A stretch of DNA of 64,000 nucleotides from JAWSVE01 sp050789445 (GCA_050789445.1 JAILXR010000001.1:2108001-2172000), one strand, 5' to 3'. Numbered from the stretch's first letter, positions 17,479 through 25,898 are shown. Notes: a model not told the origin generated them from the sequence alone. Program-made: numbers and translations.

Positions 17479-17626
17479 GAAGCCATACAAACGTGTGCTC
17501 ACCGTTTAATTATTCGAGCATGGGTTTTATTATTCTTGAAAATTAAAATATTATCTCTAATGAATTTTATTTTTTTCTTGTTTTTAATTCTTGGTTTCGG
17601 ATAATAAGTGCAACTTAATTTTTTAG

Positions 17627-17983
17627 CTAACTTCCGTTATACAAATAAACCCAAGCCTCATAAACTTTCTGATCAGATAACAAAGTAACATCTTGCCGAT
17701 GACGAAAAAACTCGTGGGGCTCTGGGTCATCCTCACTACAACCTTCGTAGTGATCCAACCCATCAAACAATTTCTCACTCGCACCGTTGTGAATTAAAAA
17801 CAACTCACCTTCCACCCTAGCACTCGGATCGCCCGAAGGAATTAAACCAGGATAACCATCCAACTCAATCTTTATACCACCAACACTGGCATTACCCACC
17901 AAATCACAAAAACCACGCATGTAGTTATGCATGGGATGACCTGCGGTGGTGAGTAAAGAGCCGTAAACGAAAAGGTATTCCAT
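17627..17983 (-). CDS. Gamma-glutamylcyclotransferase-like (AIG2/GGCT) family protein
   Basis: 118 residues of the cyclotransferase fold. It starts MEYLFVYGSLL, where YGSL is the signature loop that binds the gamma-glutamyl group, and the catalytic glutamate is in LDHYEGCSED. Relatives convert gamma-glutamyl amides to 5-oxoproline and the free amine. The substrate is not known for this short bacterial branch. The gene stands alone with no operon partner. It is the last intact gene before the accessory patch. Confidence 0.85.
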   Translation of the reverse strand: MEYLFVYGSLLTTAGHPMHNYMRGFCDLVGNASVGGIKIELDGYPGLIPSGDPSARVEGELFLIHNGASEKLFDGLDHYEGCSEDDPEPHEFFRHRQDVTLLSDQKVYEAWVYLYNGS

Positions 17984-18261
17984 AGATTATTTTGGGGGTT
18001 TAACTGAGGGAATTTGAAAATTATTTAAAGAAAGATGATTTACTAGTAGCATTCAATTTGGCCGGTTTAATGGCCAGCTATCAAAAATTTAACATATTGT
18101 TTTTATTGAATTTTCAAAAGGTATATTACTTTACAACCCTGATTCATGGCCGAATCTTTGGCCGGCTTGTCGAGGATAAACCAAAAACCGCTTAAAAACC
18201 ATCTAGTAGAGCTTTAAGCTTGACACAGAGAGCTACTAATTGGCGCGGTAGCTCTTCTCGA
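17984..18261. other. Intergenic region with short inverted repeats
   Basis: No gene seen. Two GGCC-containing inverted repeats (around 18058-18077 and 18145-18168) and a hairpin AGAGCTAC-11-GTAGCTCT (18229-18255) lie here. The hairpin is close to the end of the broken operon on the minus strand but has no strong U-run. Confidence 0.4.
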
Positions 18262-18414
18262 TCAATTTTTCTTAACTAGCTGTTCGGCAATGAACTTAAA
18301 ATGTTGCATGTCACTAATTTTTATTCCACCAACAAAAATCACCTGTGGTAATAAATCATCCAGCGCTTTGGCCACTGCCGTTAATTGAGCGACATTAAAC
18401 TCGTAACTGTTCAT
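18262..18414 (-). pseudogene. Remnant, probable nucleotidyltransferase-like gene reduced to 50 codons
   Basis: A 50-codon frame beginning MNSYEFNVAQLTAVAKALDD followed by LLPQVIFVGG. The opening resembles the first helix-strand of nucleotidyltransferase-fold proteins, in which a VFVGG strand precedes the active-site loop, but the sequence then jumps to an unrelated end (ISDMQHFKFIAEQL) and stops. The catalytic acidic residues are missing, so a central deletion is likely. Its ATG overlaps the stop of the upstream remnant by one base (TAATG), so the parents formed a coupled two-gene operon. The identity is a tentative reading from a short motif. Confidence 0.45.
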
Positions 18415-18682
18415 TAATTCTCTTTAATCAGTTTTTTCAATAACTCCCGCGCGATAGCCAACTAGGCTTACCTAATCTCACCGCATCGACCAATGCCAAA
18501 ACCTGGTAGAGCAGCGGGTCATTGCTCGCAGCCAGTGGCACCGAATGATAGATAGGTTTGACAAACACACCTTCTACTTCGCCGCGCGCCTGCTGCCAAA
18601 TCATCGCTGGCGAGGGCGGCAAAGGACAAGAGAAAAACTCATCCTCACGCACACCTAAGTTTATTGCCTTTCTTAGCCATCC
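18414..18682 (-). pseudogene. Truncated and frameshifted upstream partner of the remnant operon
   Basis: One frame (18437-18682) reads WLRKAINLGVREDEFFSCPL and further VFVKPIYHSVPLAASNDPLL and YQVLALVDAVRLGKP. It then shifts frame and continues as LAIARELLKKLIKEN and stop at 18414-18416. This gives a believable intact C-terminus only if one frameshift is undone near 18460. The 5' end is cut by a stop at 18683-18685 and no start fits. The ending ALVDAVRLG...LAIARELL is like partner proteins encoded with nucleotidyltransferase toxins or their regulators, from memory and with low certainty. Confidence 0.45.
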
Positions 18683-18700
18683 TTACAATATTTTTAATTG

Positions 18701-18710
18701 CCCCCCCCCC
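18701..18710. repeat. Ten-base C homopolymer
   Basis: A run of exactly 10 C (10 G on the minus strand) lies about 20 bases upstream of the truncated minus-strand remnant, in otherwise AT-rich sequence. Such tracts are slippage-prone in replication and also a sequencing risk. Confidence 0.8.
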
Positions 18711-19024
18711 ACAAACCAGGTTACTAATAAAAAACTGTCAACCTTTTAATTTTACTGATCTAATTTTTGTGAAGTTAGTTTGAATTATCCCTTCCCTTCT
18801 TATTTAGCGCTAGTCAAATCAACATACAATTATGTATAGTTAACGGCAATTAGATGCTACAAACGTACATCTAAATGGATTTTGTCAATGTAATGACAAG
18901 AATAAAAACAGGGATTAGTTAATTTGGATTCTCAGAATTCCTCTTTGTATATTTCCTCGCTATTTTCTTCTTTCTTCACATGACACGCTCCCCTCTAAAC
19001 CAAGACATCAATAAGGAAATAGAA
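18711..19024. other. Intergenic region before the lipase cassette
   Basis: No gene seen. This AT-rich stretch should carry the promoter of the plus-strand cassette. A short inverted repeat ATAC-6-GTAT lies around 18821-18836. I could not pick a convincing promoter. Confidence 0.3.
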
Positions 19025-19486
19025 ATGCAAATTCGTATCGTAGGAGCATCTTTTGCTTTGGGAATCCCCAAAACAGGTTTTGGAGTTAACGCCTCCACTT
19101 TTGCTTATATTCAACTTCGCAACGGCCCAAATTCTGACATTCAAACATTAGCAGTTGATGATCATTTTTCGGTTGGCGGAAAATCAGGCACTTTCATCTG
19201 GTCAAACATTAGTACTAGCTGGGTGAACATCGACTCCACAAAATATCCTTGGGTGTACCATGCTTTAAATTTTACGGGAAAAACTGTTGACCTAAGCGTA
19301 AAAGGAACCCTTCTCGGATCAGGTAAGGTTGATATACAAATCACCTTCATCGATAAAGATGGTGAAACCCAATCGTTAGTCTCAAAAATGGATATTCAAT
19401 CTTCAGGTTTTCAGCTCACAGGCCTTACAGTAAGAGGGAAGCTGAAATATATTCCTGGTGTAGAACTAAAAGCGTGCAGCGCTTAA
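19025..19486 (+). CDS. Unknown beta-rich protein, first gene of the lipase cassette
   Basis: Not recognised. The open frame begins at 18980, but the ATG at 19025 is preceded by AAGGAAATAGAA, so 153 residues are predicted. There is no signal peptide or membrane segment. The sequence is rich in short beta strands with Gly/Thr/Ser (RIVGASFALGIPKTGFGVNA, later TGKTVDLSVKGTLLGSGKVD), as in small jelly-roll or immunoglobulin-like folds. It is followed after 22 bases by a three-pass membrane protein and then two more genes in the same direction. Role unknown. Confidence 0.65.
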   Translation: MQIRIVGASFALGIPKTGFGVNASTFAYIQLRNGPNSDIQTLAVDDHFSVGGKSGTFIWSNISTSWVNIDSTKYPWVYHALNFTGKTVDLSVKGTLLGSGKVDIQITFIDKDGETQSLVSKMDIQSSGFQLTGLTVRGKLKYIPGVELKACSA

Positions 19487-19508
19487 TTTAAAAAATACGG
19501 AGTTCCTA

Positions 19509-19844
19509 ATGAACAAACTCATAAAAACACTTAATTTCATATTGCTTTTTTTTGCATTAGGTAGCTGCCTTTTTTTGATTTCAATCATCAACACAAAAGA
19601 TATTTACATTGAAATACTTGAAAACTCTATTATTGATAACAAAGAAACCTATTTGGCTTTAGCAGAAATATTTTTCAACACGCCGATGTTTGTTTTTTTT
19701 ATTACAGTGTTTACTGGACTAACATTTAAAGAGTTTTACCTGAAAGCATTACCAACCAAACTTAAAATAAACTTTGTTGCTGCGCTTTTATTACTACTCT
19801 TAAACATTGCTTATATTTTTGTGATAAATTCTCCAACCCTATGA
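19509..19844 (+). CDS. Small membrane protein, three predicted transmembrane helices
   Basis: 111 residues. Hydrophobic segments lie at about 7-28, 56-75 and 84-106, which suggests three membrane passes with a short hydrophilic loop after the first. The ribosome binding site GGAG precedes the ATG by eight bases. No family recognised. In the cassette it follows the beta-rich protein and precedes an exported DUF6795-like protein and a lipase. A membrane protein next to a lipase could protect the host membrane from it, but that is inference from position only. Confidence 0.65.
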   Translation: MNKLIKTLNFILLFFALGSCLFLISIINTKDIYIEILENSIIDNKETYLALAEIFFNTPMFVFFITVFTGLTFKEFYLKALPTKLKINFVAALLLLLLNIAYIFVINSPTL

Positions 19845-19990
19845 GAAACCTAAGATTAGAAACTCTTCATTAGCTGTAGAACCTACGTGAGAAAGCATAT
19901 GGCATACACTAACTCTTACCTGCTTCTCAGTTTCAGAAATTAGCTCTTATAGTATTTTTCGCTCCTGATGTCGAAATGGTTAATTAATTC

Positions 19991-20530
19991 ATGGCATTTA
20001 CTATTAACAAAAAATTTATGCTTCGCCTAGCTGCTGCCACTTTATTGTTATGCGGGACTCCACTAGCGTACTTATCTTTTACTCACAAATCTGCTGCTAA
20101 CGAATCTTTAGAGGAAGAAAAAATGGGATTAATTATAGGCGAGAAAGTTTGCCTGTTTTCGGGTTTTGATGGTCAGCTTACGCTCAATGGTGAACCTGCC
20201 TCGGGCGCTGAAATTACTAGAACTTATGAATGGGGCAATAAAAAACAGTCTGAATCCTTAATAACAAATAGTGAAGGGAATTTTAAATTTGATTCTATTT
20301 GGGCAAAGTCCCGAGCATTATTTATAGTGCAGTTTGTATCCCACCAACAAATATTTGTTAAGTATAGGGACGAAGAATATCAAATCTGGGGTGGAGGGAA
20401 ACTGGATGAGGCAGAATACGGAGAATTCGGTGGAGATCGCCCTAAAAATTTGCGCTGCGAATTATCTGAACCAGCTAGACGTGTAGATTTAAATCCAGGT
20501 TTTGTCGGATCAAGTTGTTATTGGGATTAA
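19991..20530 (+). CDS. Exported DUF6795-like protein
   Basis: 179 residues. An N-terminal hydrophobic stretch (LRLAAATLLLCGTPLAYLS) could be a signal peptide or anchor. The body is a small beta-sandwich of the carboxypeptidase-regulatory type: VCLFSGFDGQLTLNGEPASG, then ITRTYEWGNKKQSESLIT with SEGNFKFDSI. This matches DUF6795 as I remember it, a domain I associate with type VI secretion cargo and accessory loci. A late Cys pair (LRCELS, SSCYWD) may form a disulfide. The start is weakly supported: the sequence before it has no strong ribosome binding site, and a start at MGLIIGEK (20123) would remove the signal peptide. It lies 22 bases upstream of the lipase gene. Confidence 0.7.
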   Translation: MAFTINKKFMLRLAAATLLLCGTPLAYLSFTHKSAANESLEEEKMGLIIGEKVCLFSGFDGQLTLNGEPASGAEITRTYEWGNKKQSESLITNSEGNFKFDSIWAKSRALFIVQFVSHQQIFVKYRDEEYQIWGGGKLDEAEYGEFGGDRPKNLRCELSEPARRVDLNPGFVGSSCYWD

Positions 20531-20552
20531 AAAATAGTTTAAGGAGGTTATT

Positions 20553-21698
20553 ATGGGATACGTTTCTGCAGACTTAGCTGCGAGCTTGGCATACGAAGTA
20601 TACGGTGTACAAGACGCATTTGAATTAAATGCATTTTTGCTGAGGCCTGAGTTCTCCGAAGACTCCAATTCAAAAACATCACTTAAAGCTAGCGTCGGTA
20701 GTCGATTAGTTAATACTAAAGATAGCTTTGCTGTTTGCGCCCGCGGTGCTGGCGCATTTAAAAATGACGTATTCTTAATGTTCCGCGGGACTACTTTGTC
20801 TCACTATGGCGCTGACGTAATTACAGATCTACGTGTAGGTCTAAATGTGTCTGCAACAGGCTCACTTGTACACAGTGGTTTTAATCAAGTATTTAATAGT
20901 TTGAGTGATGCGCTAGCAATTTTTTTAACTAGCCAGACGGGTGTGCAAACGGTGCATTGTATCGGTCATAGTTTAGGTGGGGCTGTTGCTTCGTTAACCG
21001 CAGATTGGATTAAAACAAAGTTTGGCACTTCAACAAAGCTATACACTTTTGGCGCGCCTCGTGTTGGATTTGGTATTGGAGGCTTTGCACAAAGCCTGAC
21101 GACCAAATTGGACGCAGAAAATATTCACCGTGTTTACCACAGCACGGACCCTGTACCAATGGTGCCGTTATTTCCTTTTTCACATGCCCCAACTTCTGGA
21201 CGCGCATTTTATCTCACCTATGGGGGCTTAGTTGTCAATCCAAGCGCTCATAAAATGCAGAACTACATCGCTTCTATAGGTGGTAATGGTTGGGAGGCGC
21301 TTTATCGACCTAATCCTACACGGCATTCAATCGAATCCATTAAGGCGTGGCTTCAAAGTAATACACCTGAAAGCTCGCATAGCTCTACTGCATGGGAAAA
21401 ACTGAATTACGCATTGGCCTATGTTTTACAACTTAGCTTCGCGAAGACTCAAGCAGCTATTGTTGGCGGGTTCACTATTGCCGATCAATTAGCCATGATT
21501 TTACAGAAAGGTGCGGAAGTTGGCGGCGAGATGGCGAAGTGGGTGTATTTACTCATTCGACGAATGATGCGCATCGTCGGTATGGCGATCGTTGATACAG
21601 CGGAAGAGCTTACTGCAACTCTTATTCGTTTAGTGCTCAATCGCATCATGCAAAAAATCGCACAAGAAGTGAAAAAAGCTGTCGACTTTCTTCGATAA
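20553..21698 (+). CDS. Class 3 lipase without a signal peptide, possible effector
   Basis: 381 residues with the alpha/beta-hydrolase triad of class 3 lipases: Ser140 in CIGHSLGGAVAS, Asp199 in VYHSTDPVPMVP and His233 in SAHKMQNY. The lid region and FRGT motif (VFLMFRGTTLSHYGADVITD) are also present. It hydrolyses acyl esters of lipids. Residues of about 280-381 form an extra amphipathic, partly hydrophobic helical tail, unusual for a plain lipase. The ribosome binding site AAGGAGG is near-perfect. There is no export signal, so it is either cytoplasmic or delivered by a specialised system. With a DUF6795-like gene just upstream it resembles lipase effector cargo. No secretion genes for it are in the window. 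Confidence 0.88.
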   Translation: MGYVSADLAASLAYEVYGVQDAFELNAFLLRPEFSEDSNSKTSLKASVGSRLVNTKDSFAVCARGAGAFKNDVFLMFRGTTLSHYGADVITDLRVGLNVSATGSLVHSGFNQVFNSLSDALAIFLTSQTGVQTVHCIGHSLGGAVASLTADWIKTKFGTSTKLYTFGAPRVGFGIGGFAQSLTTKLDAENIHRVYHSTDPVPMVPLFPFSHAPTSGRAFYLTYGGLVVNPSAHKMQNYIASIGGNGWEALYRPNPTRHSIESIKAWLQSNTPESSHSSTAWEKLNYALAYVLQLSFAKTQAAIVGGFTIADQLAMILQKGAEVGGEMAKWVYLLIRRMMRIVGMAIVDTAEELTATLIRLVLNRIMQKIAQEVKKAVDFLR

Positions 21699-22288
21699 AA
21701 AAATATAATGGGCGATCATACGCCTCCCCAGTAACGATATGTTTTGTTGATCTTATTTTATTATTTTTTAACTTTCCTTTGTCGACTTCACCATAAAAAC
21801 ACTCTCAAATGTTTAGCTTACTCGCTACGACTATGGCATTAAAATTTTCGCTATCCTAGGGTATTAAAGCTTGTTAATTATGTTCTAGCAGCGCGGTTGT
21901 AAAACCAATTATCTGCCATCCGCGACGAGGCATTCGTCTTTAAGCATGCTCGCGCAATCATTAATAATAAGCAAACTATTGTGACGGGCATGACTATTAA
22001 CTGCATTATTCTAACCCGGCAAAAATAGTGTTACTGGAATCTAGACTGCAATTTTTTTAGCTTTCCAAATCAAGATGAACATAAGCTTAATTATTTTATG
22101 ATTGCACCCAACAGAAGTGCGATTAGGAAGAAAATTTTTGGCGCGCGAATCCTTATCTCCCTTTAATTTTCAATTGACAACAGGATGGGCTTCACATTAT
22201 TTCAAGCCTTTTTAATTTAAATTGTCGAACGCAACACTTAACGCAGCACTTAAACTCCACACACATAATAACTAAAAGGGCTAATCCG
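21699..22288. other. Long gene-free stretch after the lipase cassette
   Basis: 590 bases of AT-rich sequence without a believable gene. A weak hairpin GGCG-6-CGCC follows the lipase stop, without a U-run. The last 80 bases hold a small repeat (CACTTAACGCAG/CACTTAA). The final part must contain the promoter of the exported protein at 22289. Nothing else is supported. Confidence 0.4.
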
Positions 22289-22825
22289 ATGACTACACAA
22301 CATTTTAAGTATCGACCATTCAAGAAAATTTTATTACCTGTTTTTCTATTGATGTGCTCCTTAGCTTTAGCTACCACTGCACACAGTGAAACTGTTTATG
22401 AGGCCGACTTATCTGAATATTATAGCCTTTATGAAGACAGTATCAGCCATGGCTATTATGGCTTAAGAATTAGAGGCTCTAGATCAACATCACCAAGTGT
22501 TCAATTAGAATACTCATCTAAAGAATGTGAAAACATCGCCATTACCTTCGAATACACAACACGCGGGTTAGATACTGGCGAGCAAATACAAATTTATTTT
22601 TCACCCGCGGGCTCTGATTTTGGTTTAGTCAAAAACATCAGTGAAGGAAGTGGAACTTTTACGCACAAACCTCAAAATAGTTGGGGCATGCATTACAAAA
22701 TTTACAATGGAGCCAGTAGCTTTTTTGAACGTATAGATATTAGAAGTTTAGTGATTCGTGGTGACGATGCTGAAAGCTGTCGCGATGGGGATTGTAATTG
22801 TACGATTGGAAAAATCGATCGTTAA
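22289..22825 (+). CDS. Orphan exported protein, unknown
   Basis: 178 residues with a signal peptide (hydrophobic core KILLPVFLLMCSLALATTA, cleavage near AHS/ETV) and a ribosome binding site AAGGG. The mature part is Tyr/Ser-rich and beta-like (DLSEYYSLYEDSISHGYYGL, later ITFEYTTRGLDTGEQIQIYF) and ends in a Cys cluster, CRDGDCNC, with one more Cys at SSKECEN. It could be a small disulfide-rich surface or extracellular protein. It reads toward tRNA-Leu and shares that gene's terminator. No family recognised. Confidence 0.7.
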   Translation: MTTQHFKYRPFKKILLPVFLLMCSLALATTAHSETVYEADLSEYYSLYEDSISHGYYGLRIRGSRSTSPSVQLEYSSKECENIAITFEYTTRGLDTGEQIQIYFSPAGSDFGLVKNISEGSGTFTHKPQNSWGMHYKIYNGASSFFERIDIRSLVIRGDDAESCRDGDCNCTIGKIDR

Positions 22826-22857
22826 ATTTCAATAAAACTCTCTCAAATCTCCCAATA

Positions 22858-22887
22858 AAAAAGGCCCTCCGTTAGGAGAGCCTTTTT
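22858..22887. terminator. Bidirectional terminator between the exported protein and tRNA-Leu
   Basis: AAAAAGGC pairs with GCCTTTTT, and CTCC with GGAG inside it, around a GTTA loop. The T-runs serve both strands: the plus-strand gene ending at 22825 and the minus-strand tRNA ending at 22892. Confidence 0.9.
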
Positions 22888-22891
22888 AAAT

Positions 22892-22976
22892 TGGTGCCCA
22901 AGGCCGGACTTGAACCGGCACAGCTTACGCCACTACCCCCTCAAGATAGCGTGTCTACCAATTCCACCACTTGGGC
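22892..22976 (-). tRNA. tRNA-Leu (anticodon GAG)
   Basis: 85 bases including the encoded CCA. The acceptor arms are GCCCAAG and CTTGGGC; the T arm contains GGTTCAAGTCC. The anticodon stem-loop is CTATC-TTGAGGG-GGTAG, giving anticodon GAG for CUU/CUC leucine codons, and the variable arm is long as in class II tRNAs. It lies directly downstream of secG, as in Pseudomonas. Confidence 0.95.
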
Positions 22977-22990
22977 TTTTAACATATTAA

Positions 22991-23422
22991 TTATTTATCC
23001 GCCTGAGGAATTTCTTCTGCGGCGCTGTCTATTACTTTTTCTGCCGCTTCTGGCACAGATGGAATATCGTTTGCGGCTTCTGTGGCAGAATTTATCGCTT
23101 CATTCACGACTGCTGGCACATCAGATTCATTCACTGTTTCTAATGCAGGCACTTCTGAATCAATACTTAATCCTGGGATGCCGATACTGGCTTTATCTTT
23201 TGCGATGACAGCAAGACCAAAACTTGTTGCGAAAAAAATGACTGCGATCATGGCAGTTGCTCGGCTGAAGAAGTTACCACTACCTTCACTACCAAATAAT
23301 GTTTGCGAAGCACCGGAGCCGAAAGATGCGCCCATTGCTGCACCTTTGCCTTGTTGAACTAAAATCAAACCGATGATGCCTAACGCTGCTAATACGTGTA
23401 CTACTAGAACGAGCTTTTCCAT
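22991..23422 (-). CDS. secG: Preprotein translocase subunit SecG
   Basis: 143 residues. It is the small subunit of the SecYEG channel. The N-terminal half has two membrane segments (VVHVLAALGIIGLILVQQ and AMIAVIFFATSFGLAVIA) with the conserved QQGKGAAMGASFG and GASQTLFG between them. The C-terminal 50 residues are a long acidic Ala/Glu/Pro-rich tail (DIPSVPEAAEKVIDSAAEE), longer than in E. coli (110 residues in total). Gene order tpiA-secG-tRNA-Leu supports the call. The ribosome binding site is AAGAGAAAATT. Confidence 0.95.
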   Translation of the reverse strand: MEKLVLVVHVLAALGIIGLILVQQGKGAAMGASFGSGASQTLFGSEGSGNFFSRATAMIAVIFFATSFGLAVIAKDKASIGIPGLSIDSEVPALETVNESDVPAVVNEAINSATEAANDIPSVPEAAEKVIDSAAEEIPQADK

Positions 23423-23503
23423 AATTTTCTCTTGAGGGTTATCTCTTGAAAGTTTTTATTTAAATATTCTGTTACTAAACAGTTTTGCAAACTGCTTGAA
23501 AAA

Positions 23504-24265
23504 TTATTGCTCTGCCGATGATGGTAAATCAGCTGCCTGGCAAATTTCTATGAAGTCACCGATGTTTAATGATGCTCCGCCGACGAGTCCGCCATCAATA
23601 TTTTTTTGGCTAAATAATTCTGCGGCATTGCCTGGTTTAACACTACCGCCGTATAAAATTCTTGTGGTTGATCCAGTCGAGCCTAATTGTTCTCGAATGT
23701 ATTTATGTACATCTTCCGCTTGCTCTGGGCTTGCTGTTCTACCCGTCCCTATCGCCCAAATGGGTTCGTAGGCAATCACTGCGCGCGTTAACTTTTCTTG
23801 CCCAACACGATCAATAACAGCTTTAATTTGGCGCCCGATAACGTCGAGTGCTTCATTATTGTCTCGCTCTGCTAGAGTCTCACCAACACAAAGGATGGGT
23901 GTTAATTTAGCATTTTGAGCTGCTGCAAATTTCTCAGCAACGACTGTATCCGTTTCTTTATGGTATCCGCGACGCTCTGAATGGCCCACGATCACATAAT
24001 GGCAGAACATATCTGACAACATTGCAGCAGATATATCGCCAGTGTAAGCACCATCGTCATATTGGCTGACGTCTTGGGCACCTATCTGGATATTAGATTC
24101 TTGTAACTGCCGGGCCAACTGTCCTAAATGAACAAAAGAAGAGCAAACCGCTACTTCTGACTGATGCATTCCATGCCAGCGAGCTAACAAACCTTCGAGC
24201 AAAGTCGCAACTGAGCTCTTGGTTCCATTCATTTTCCAATTGCCAACTACTAATGGACGCCGCAT
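23504..24265 (-). CDS. tpiA: Triose-phosphate isomerase
   Basis: 253 residues from the chosen start. It interconverts dihydroxyacetone phosphate and glyceraldehyde 3-phosphate in glycolysis and gluconeogenesis. Visible are the N-terminal VVGNWKMNG with catalytic Lys, His in VIVGHSERRGY, the catalytic Glu in IAYEPIWAIGTGRTAS with its phosphate loop, and ILYGGSVKPGN plus GLVGGASL near the end. An in-frame TTG at 24295 would add ten residues, but MRRPLVVGNWKMNG at 24265 is the standard start. It lies just upstream of secG on the same strand. Confidence 0.96.
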   Translation of the reverse strand: MRRPLVVGNWKMNGTKSSVATLLEGLLARWHGMHQSEVAVCSSFVHLGQLARQLQESNIQIGAQDVSQYDDGAYTGDISAAMLSDMFCHYVIVGHSERRGYHKETDTVVAEKFAAAQNAKLTPILCVGETLAERDNNEALDVIGRQIKAVIDRVGQEKLTRAVIAYEPIWAIGTGRTASPEQAEDVHKYIREQLGSTGSTTRILYGGSVKPGNAAELFSQKNIDGGLVGGASLNIGDFIEICQAADLPSSAEQ

Positions 24266-24438
24266 ACGTTCTCTGCAAAGGGTTAGTGGACTCAAAAAAG
24301 CGGGCGCTAATGTTAGCTAAGTAGCCAGCAAGATACAATCTCTAACTGAATCGCCTTTATTGGATTTTACGAGGTAATACATAGATCCGCTGCAAATAGC
24401 GACTCATTCTTGGGCAATTATGCATCACCTAACAAAAG

Positions 24439-25782
24439 TTATGAAACAGCCGCTTCGACGACGTCTGCTAGCTCCTGCGCTAATTTTTTAACGAGCGGCT
24501 GGTCATCGCCCTCAACCATGACTCGAACTACTGGCTCAGTGCCTGACGGACGCAATAACACACGCCCTCTTCCATTGAGTTGCGATTCCGTTTCGAGAAC
24601 AGCCGCTTTGATAGCAGCGTTATCGGAAATATTACTTTTAGGCTTGATTTGGACGTTGATCATGGTCTGCGGCAATTTACGCATACCTTGTTTCGCATCA
24701 TTAAGCGTATTGCCTGATGTGATAAGTGCTAGTAATACTTGAAGCGCTGCAATAACACCGTCGCCTGTTGTAGTAACATCACTACAGATAATATGACCTG
24801 ATGACTCACCACCAAGATACCAATCGTTTTGCCGCATGGCCTCTATCACGTATCGATCACCCACTTTCGCGCGAATAAATGGAATCTTGAGATCTTTAAG
24901 CGCCAACTCAAAACCAAAGTTACTCATGAGAGTACCAACAACGCCATTACAACCTGACGCATGTTGCTGACGATATGATGCAATAATAAATAAGATTTCG
25001 TCGCCATCGATCTGCTGGCCTTTATCATCAACAAACATGACGCGATCACCATCGCCATCAAAAGCAATTCCTAGATCAGCACTTTCTTCCAACACTTTAG
25101 CCTGTAGGGCTTTTGGTGCAGTTGAACCACATTCATGGTTGATATTAGTCCCGTTTGGAGAAGCGCCAATCGTAATTACTTCAGCACCTAGCTCACGAAA
25201 AACGGCTGGAGCGATATGATAAGTCGCGCCATTTGCGCAATCCAAAACAATTTTCAAACCCTGTAAGCTGAAGCCCCAAGGCATGGTACCTTTGCAGAAT
25301 TCGATATAACGGCCTTGCGCATCTTCAATACGGCGCGCTTTACCCAGCCAATCTGAAGTCACCATAGGCTTTTTCATTTGCTCTTCGATAGCCACTTCTA
25401 TGTCATCAGGTAGTTTTGTTCCTTGGCCACTGAAGAATTTAATGCCGTTGTCATGATAAGGGTTATGCGAAGCACTGATAACAATACCCGCTTGCGCTTG
25501 GAATGTTCTCGTCAAATAAGCAATGGCAGGTGTTGGCATTGGCCCAAGCAAACCAACATCCATTCCGCTATTGATTAATCCAGCCTCTAACGCAGATTCA
25601 AACATGTAGCCTGAGATACGCGTGTCTTTACCGATGAGTATTTGCTTTGATCCTGAGAAATGTTCTGCGAACACGCAGCCAGCTGCCCACCCTAATTTCA
25701 AAACAAAATCAGGGGTAATTGGCTCTACGCCAACTCGACCTCTTATTCCATCAGTGCCGAAGTATTGTCGTGACTCAGACAT
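24439..25782 (-). CDS. glmM: Phosphoglucosamine mutase
   Basis: 447 residues. It converts glucosamine 6-phosphate to glucosamine 1-phosphate for UDP-GlcNAc and so for peptidoglycan and LPS. It begins MSESRQYFGTDGIRGRVG. The catalytic serine is in GIVISASHNPYHDNG, the metal-binding loop is IAFDGDGDRVMFVD, the substrate loop is LGGESSGHII, and the phosphate-binding loop is LLRPSGTEPVVRVM. The ribosome binding site GGAGAAAGAGA supports the ATG. Its place between folP and tpiA is that of Pseudomonas. Confidence 0.97.
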   Translation of the reverse strand: MSESRQYFGTDGIRGRVGVEPITPDFVLKLGWAAGCVFAEHFSGSKQILIGKDTRISGYMFESALEAGLINSGMDVGLLGPMPTPAIAYLTRTFQAQAGIVISASHNPYHDNGIKFFSGQGTKLPDDIEVAIEEQMKKPMVTSDWLGKARRIEDAQGRYIEFCKGTMPWGFSLQGLKIVLDCANGATYHIAPAVFRELGAEVITIGASPNGTNINHECGSTAPKALQAKVLEESADLGIAFDGDGDRVMFVDDKGQQIDGDEILFIIASYRQQHASGCNGVVGTLMSNFGFELALKDLKIPFIRAKVGDRYVIEAMRQNDWYLGGESSGHIICSDVTTTGDGVIAALQVLLALITSGNTLNDAKQGMRKLPQTMINVQIKPKSNISDNAAIKAAVLETESQLNGRGRVLLRPSGTEPVVRVMVEGDDQPLVKKLAQELADVVEAAVS

Positions 25783-25898
25783 TCTCTTTCTCCATGTTTA
25801 AACTGGTATTCCAGTTTTTAGTAAATTTTTTGTCGATAAATATAAACAAATTAGTGCTGTTATGATTTTATAACATCACGATTCATACAAAGTAGTAG

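Noticed and set aside
18558..18749. Plus-strand open frame of 63 codons in the remnant region
   Set aside because: It is the shadow of the minus-strand remnant and runs across the C10 tract; no start signals.
22892..22976. A direct repeat of the tRNA-Leu 3' end marking an attachment site
   Set aside because: No second copy was found by eye to the left within the window; it may lie outside it.
24265..24295. A longer tpiA reading frame starting with TTG
   Set aside because: MRRPLVVGNWKMNG is the standard TpiA start; the extra ten residues have no family support.
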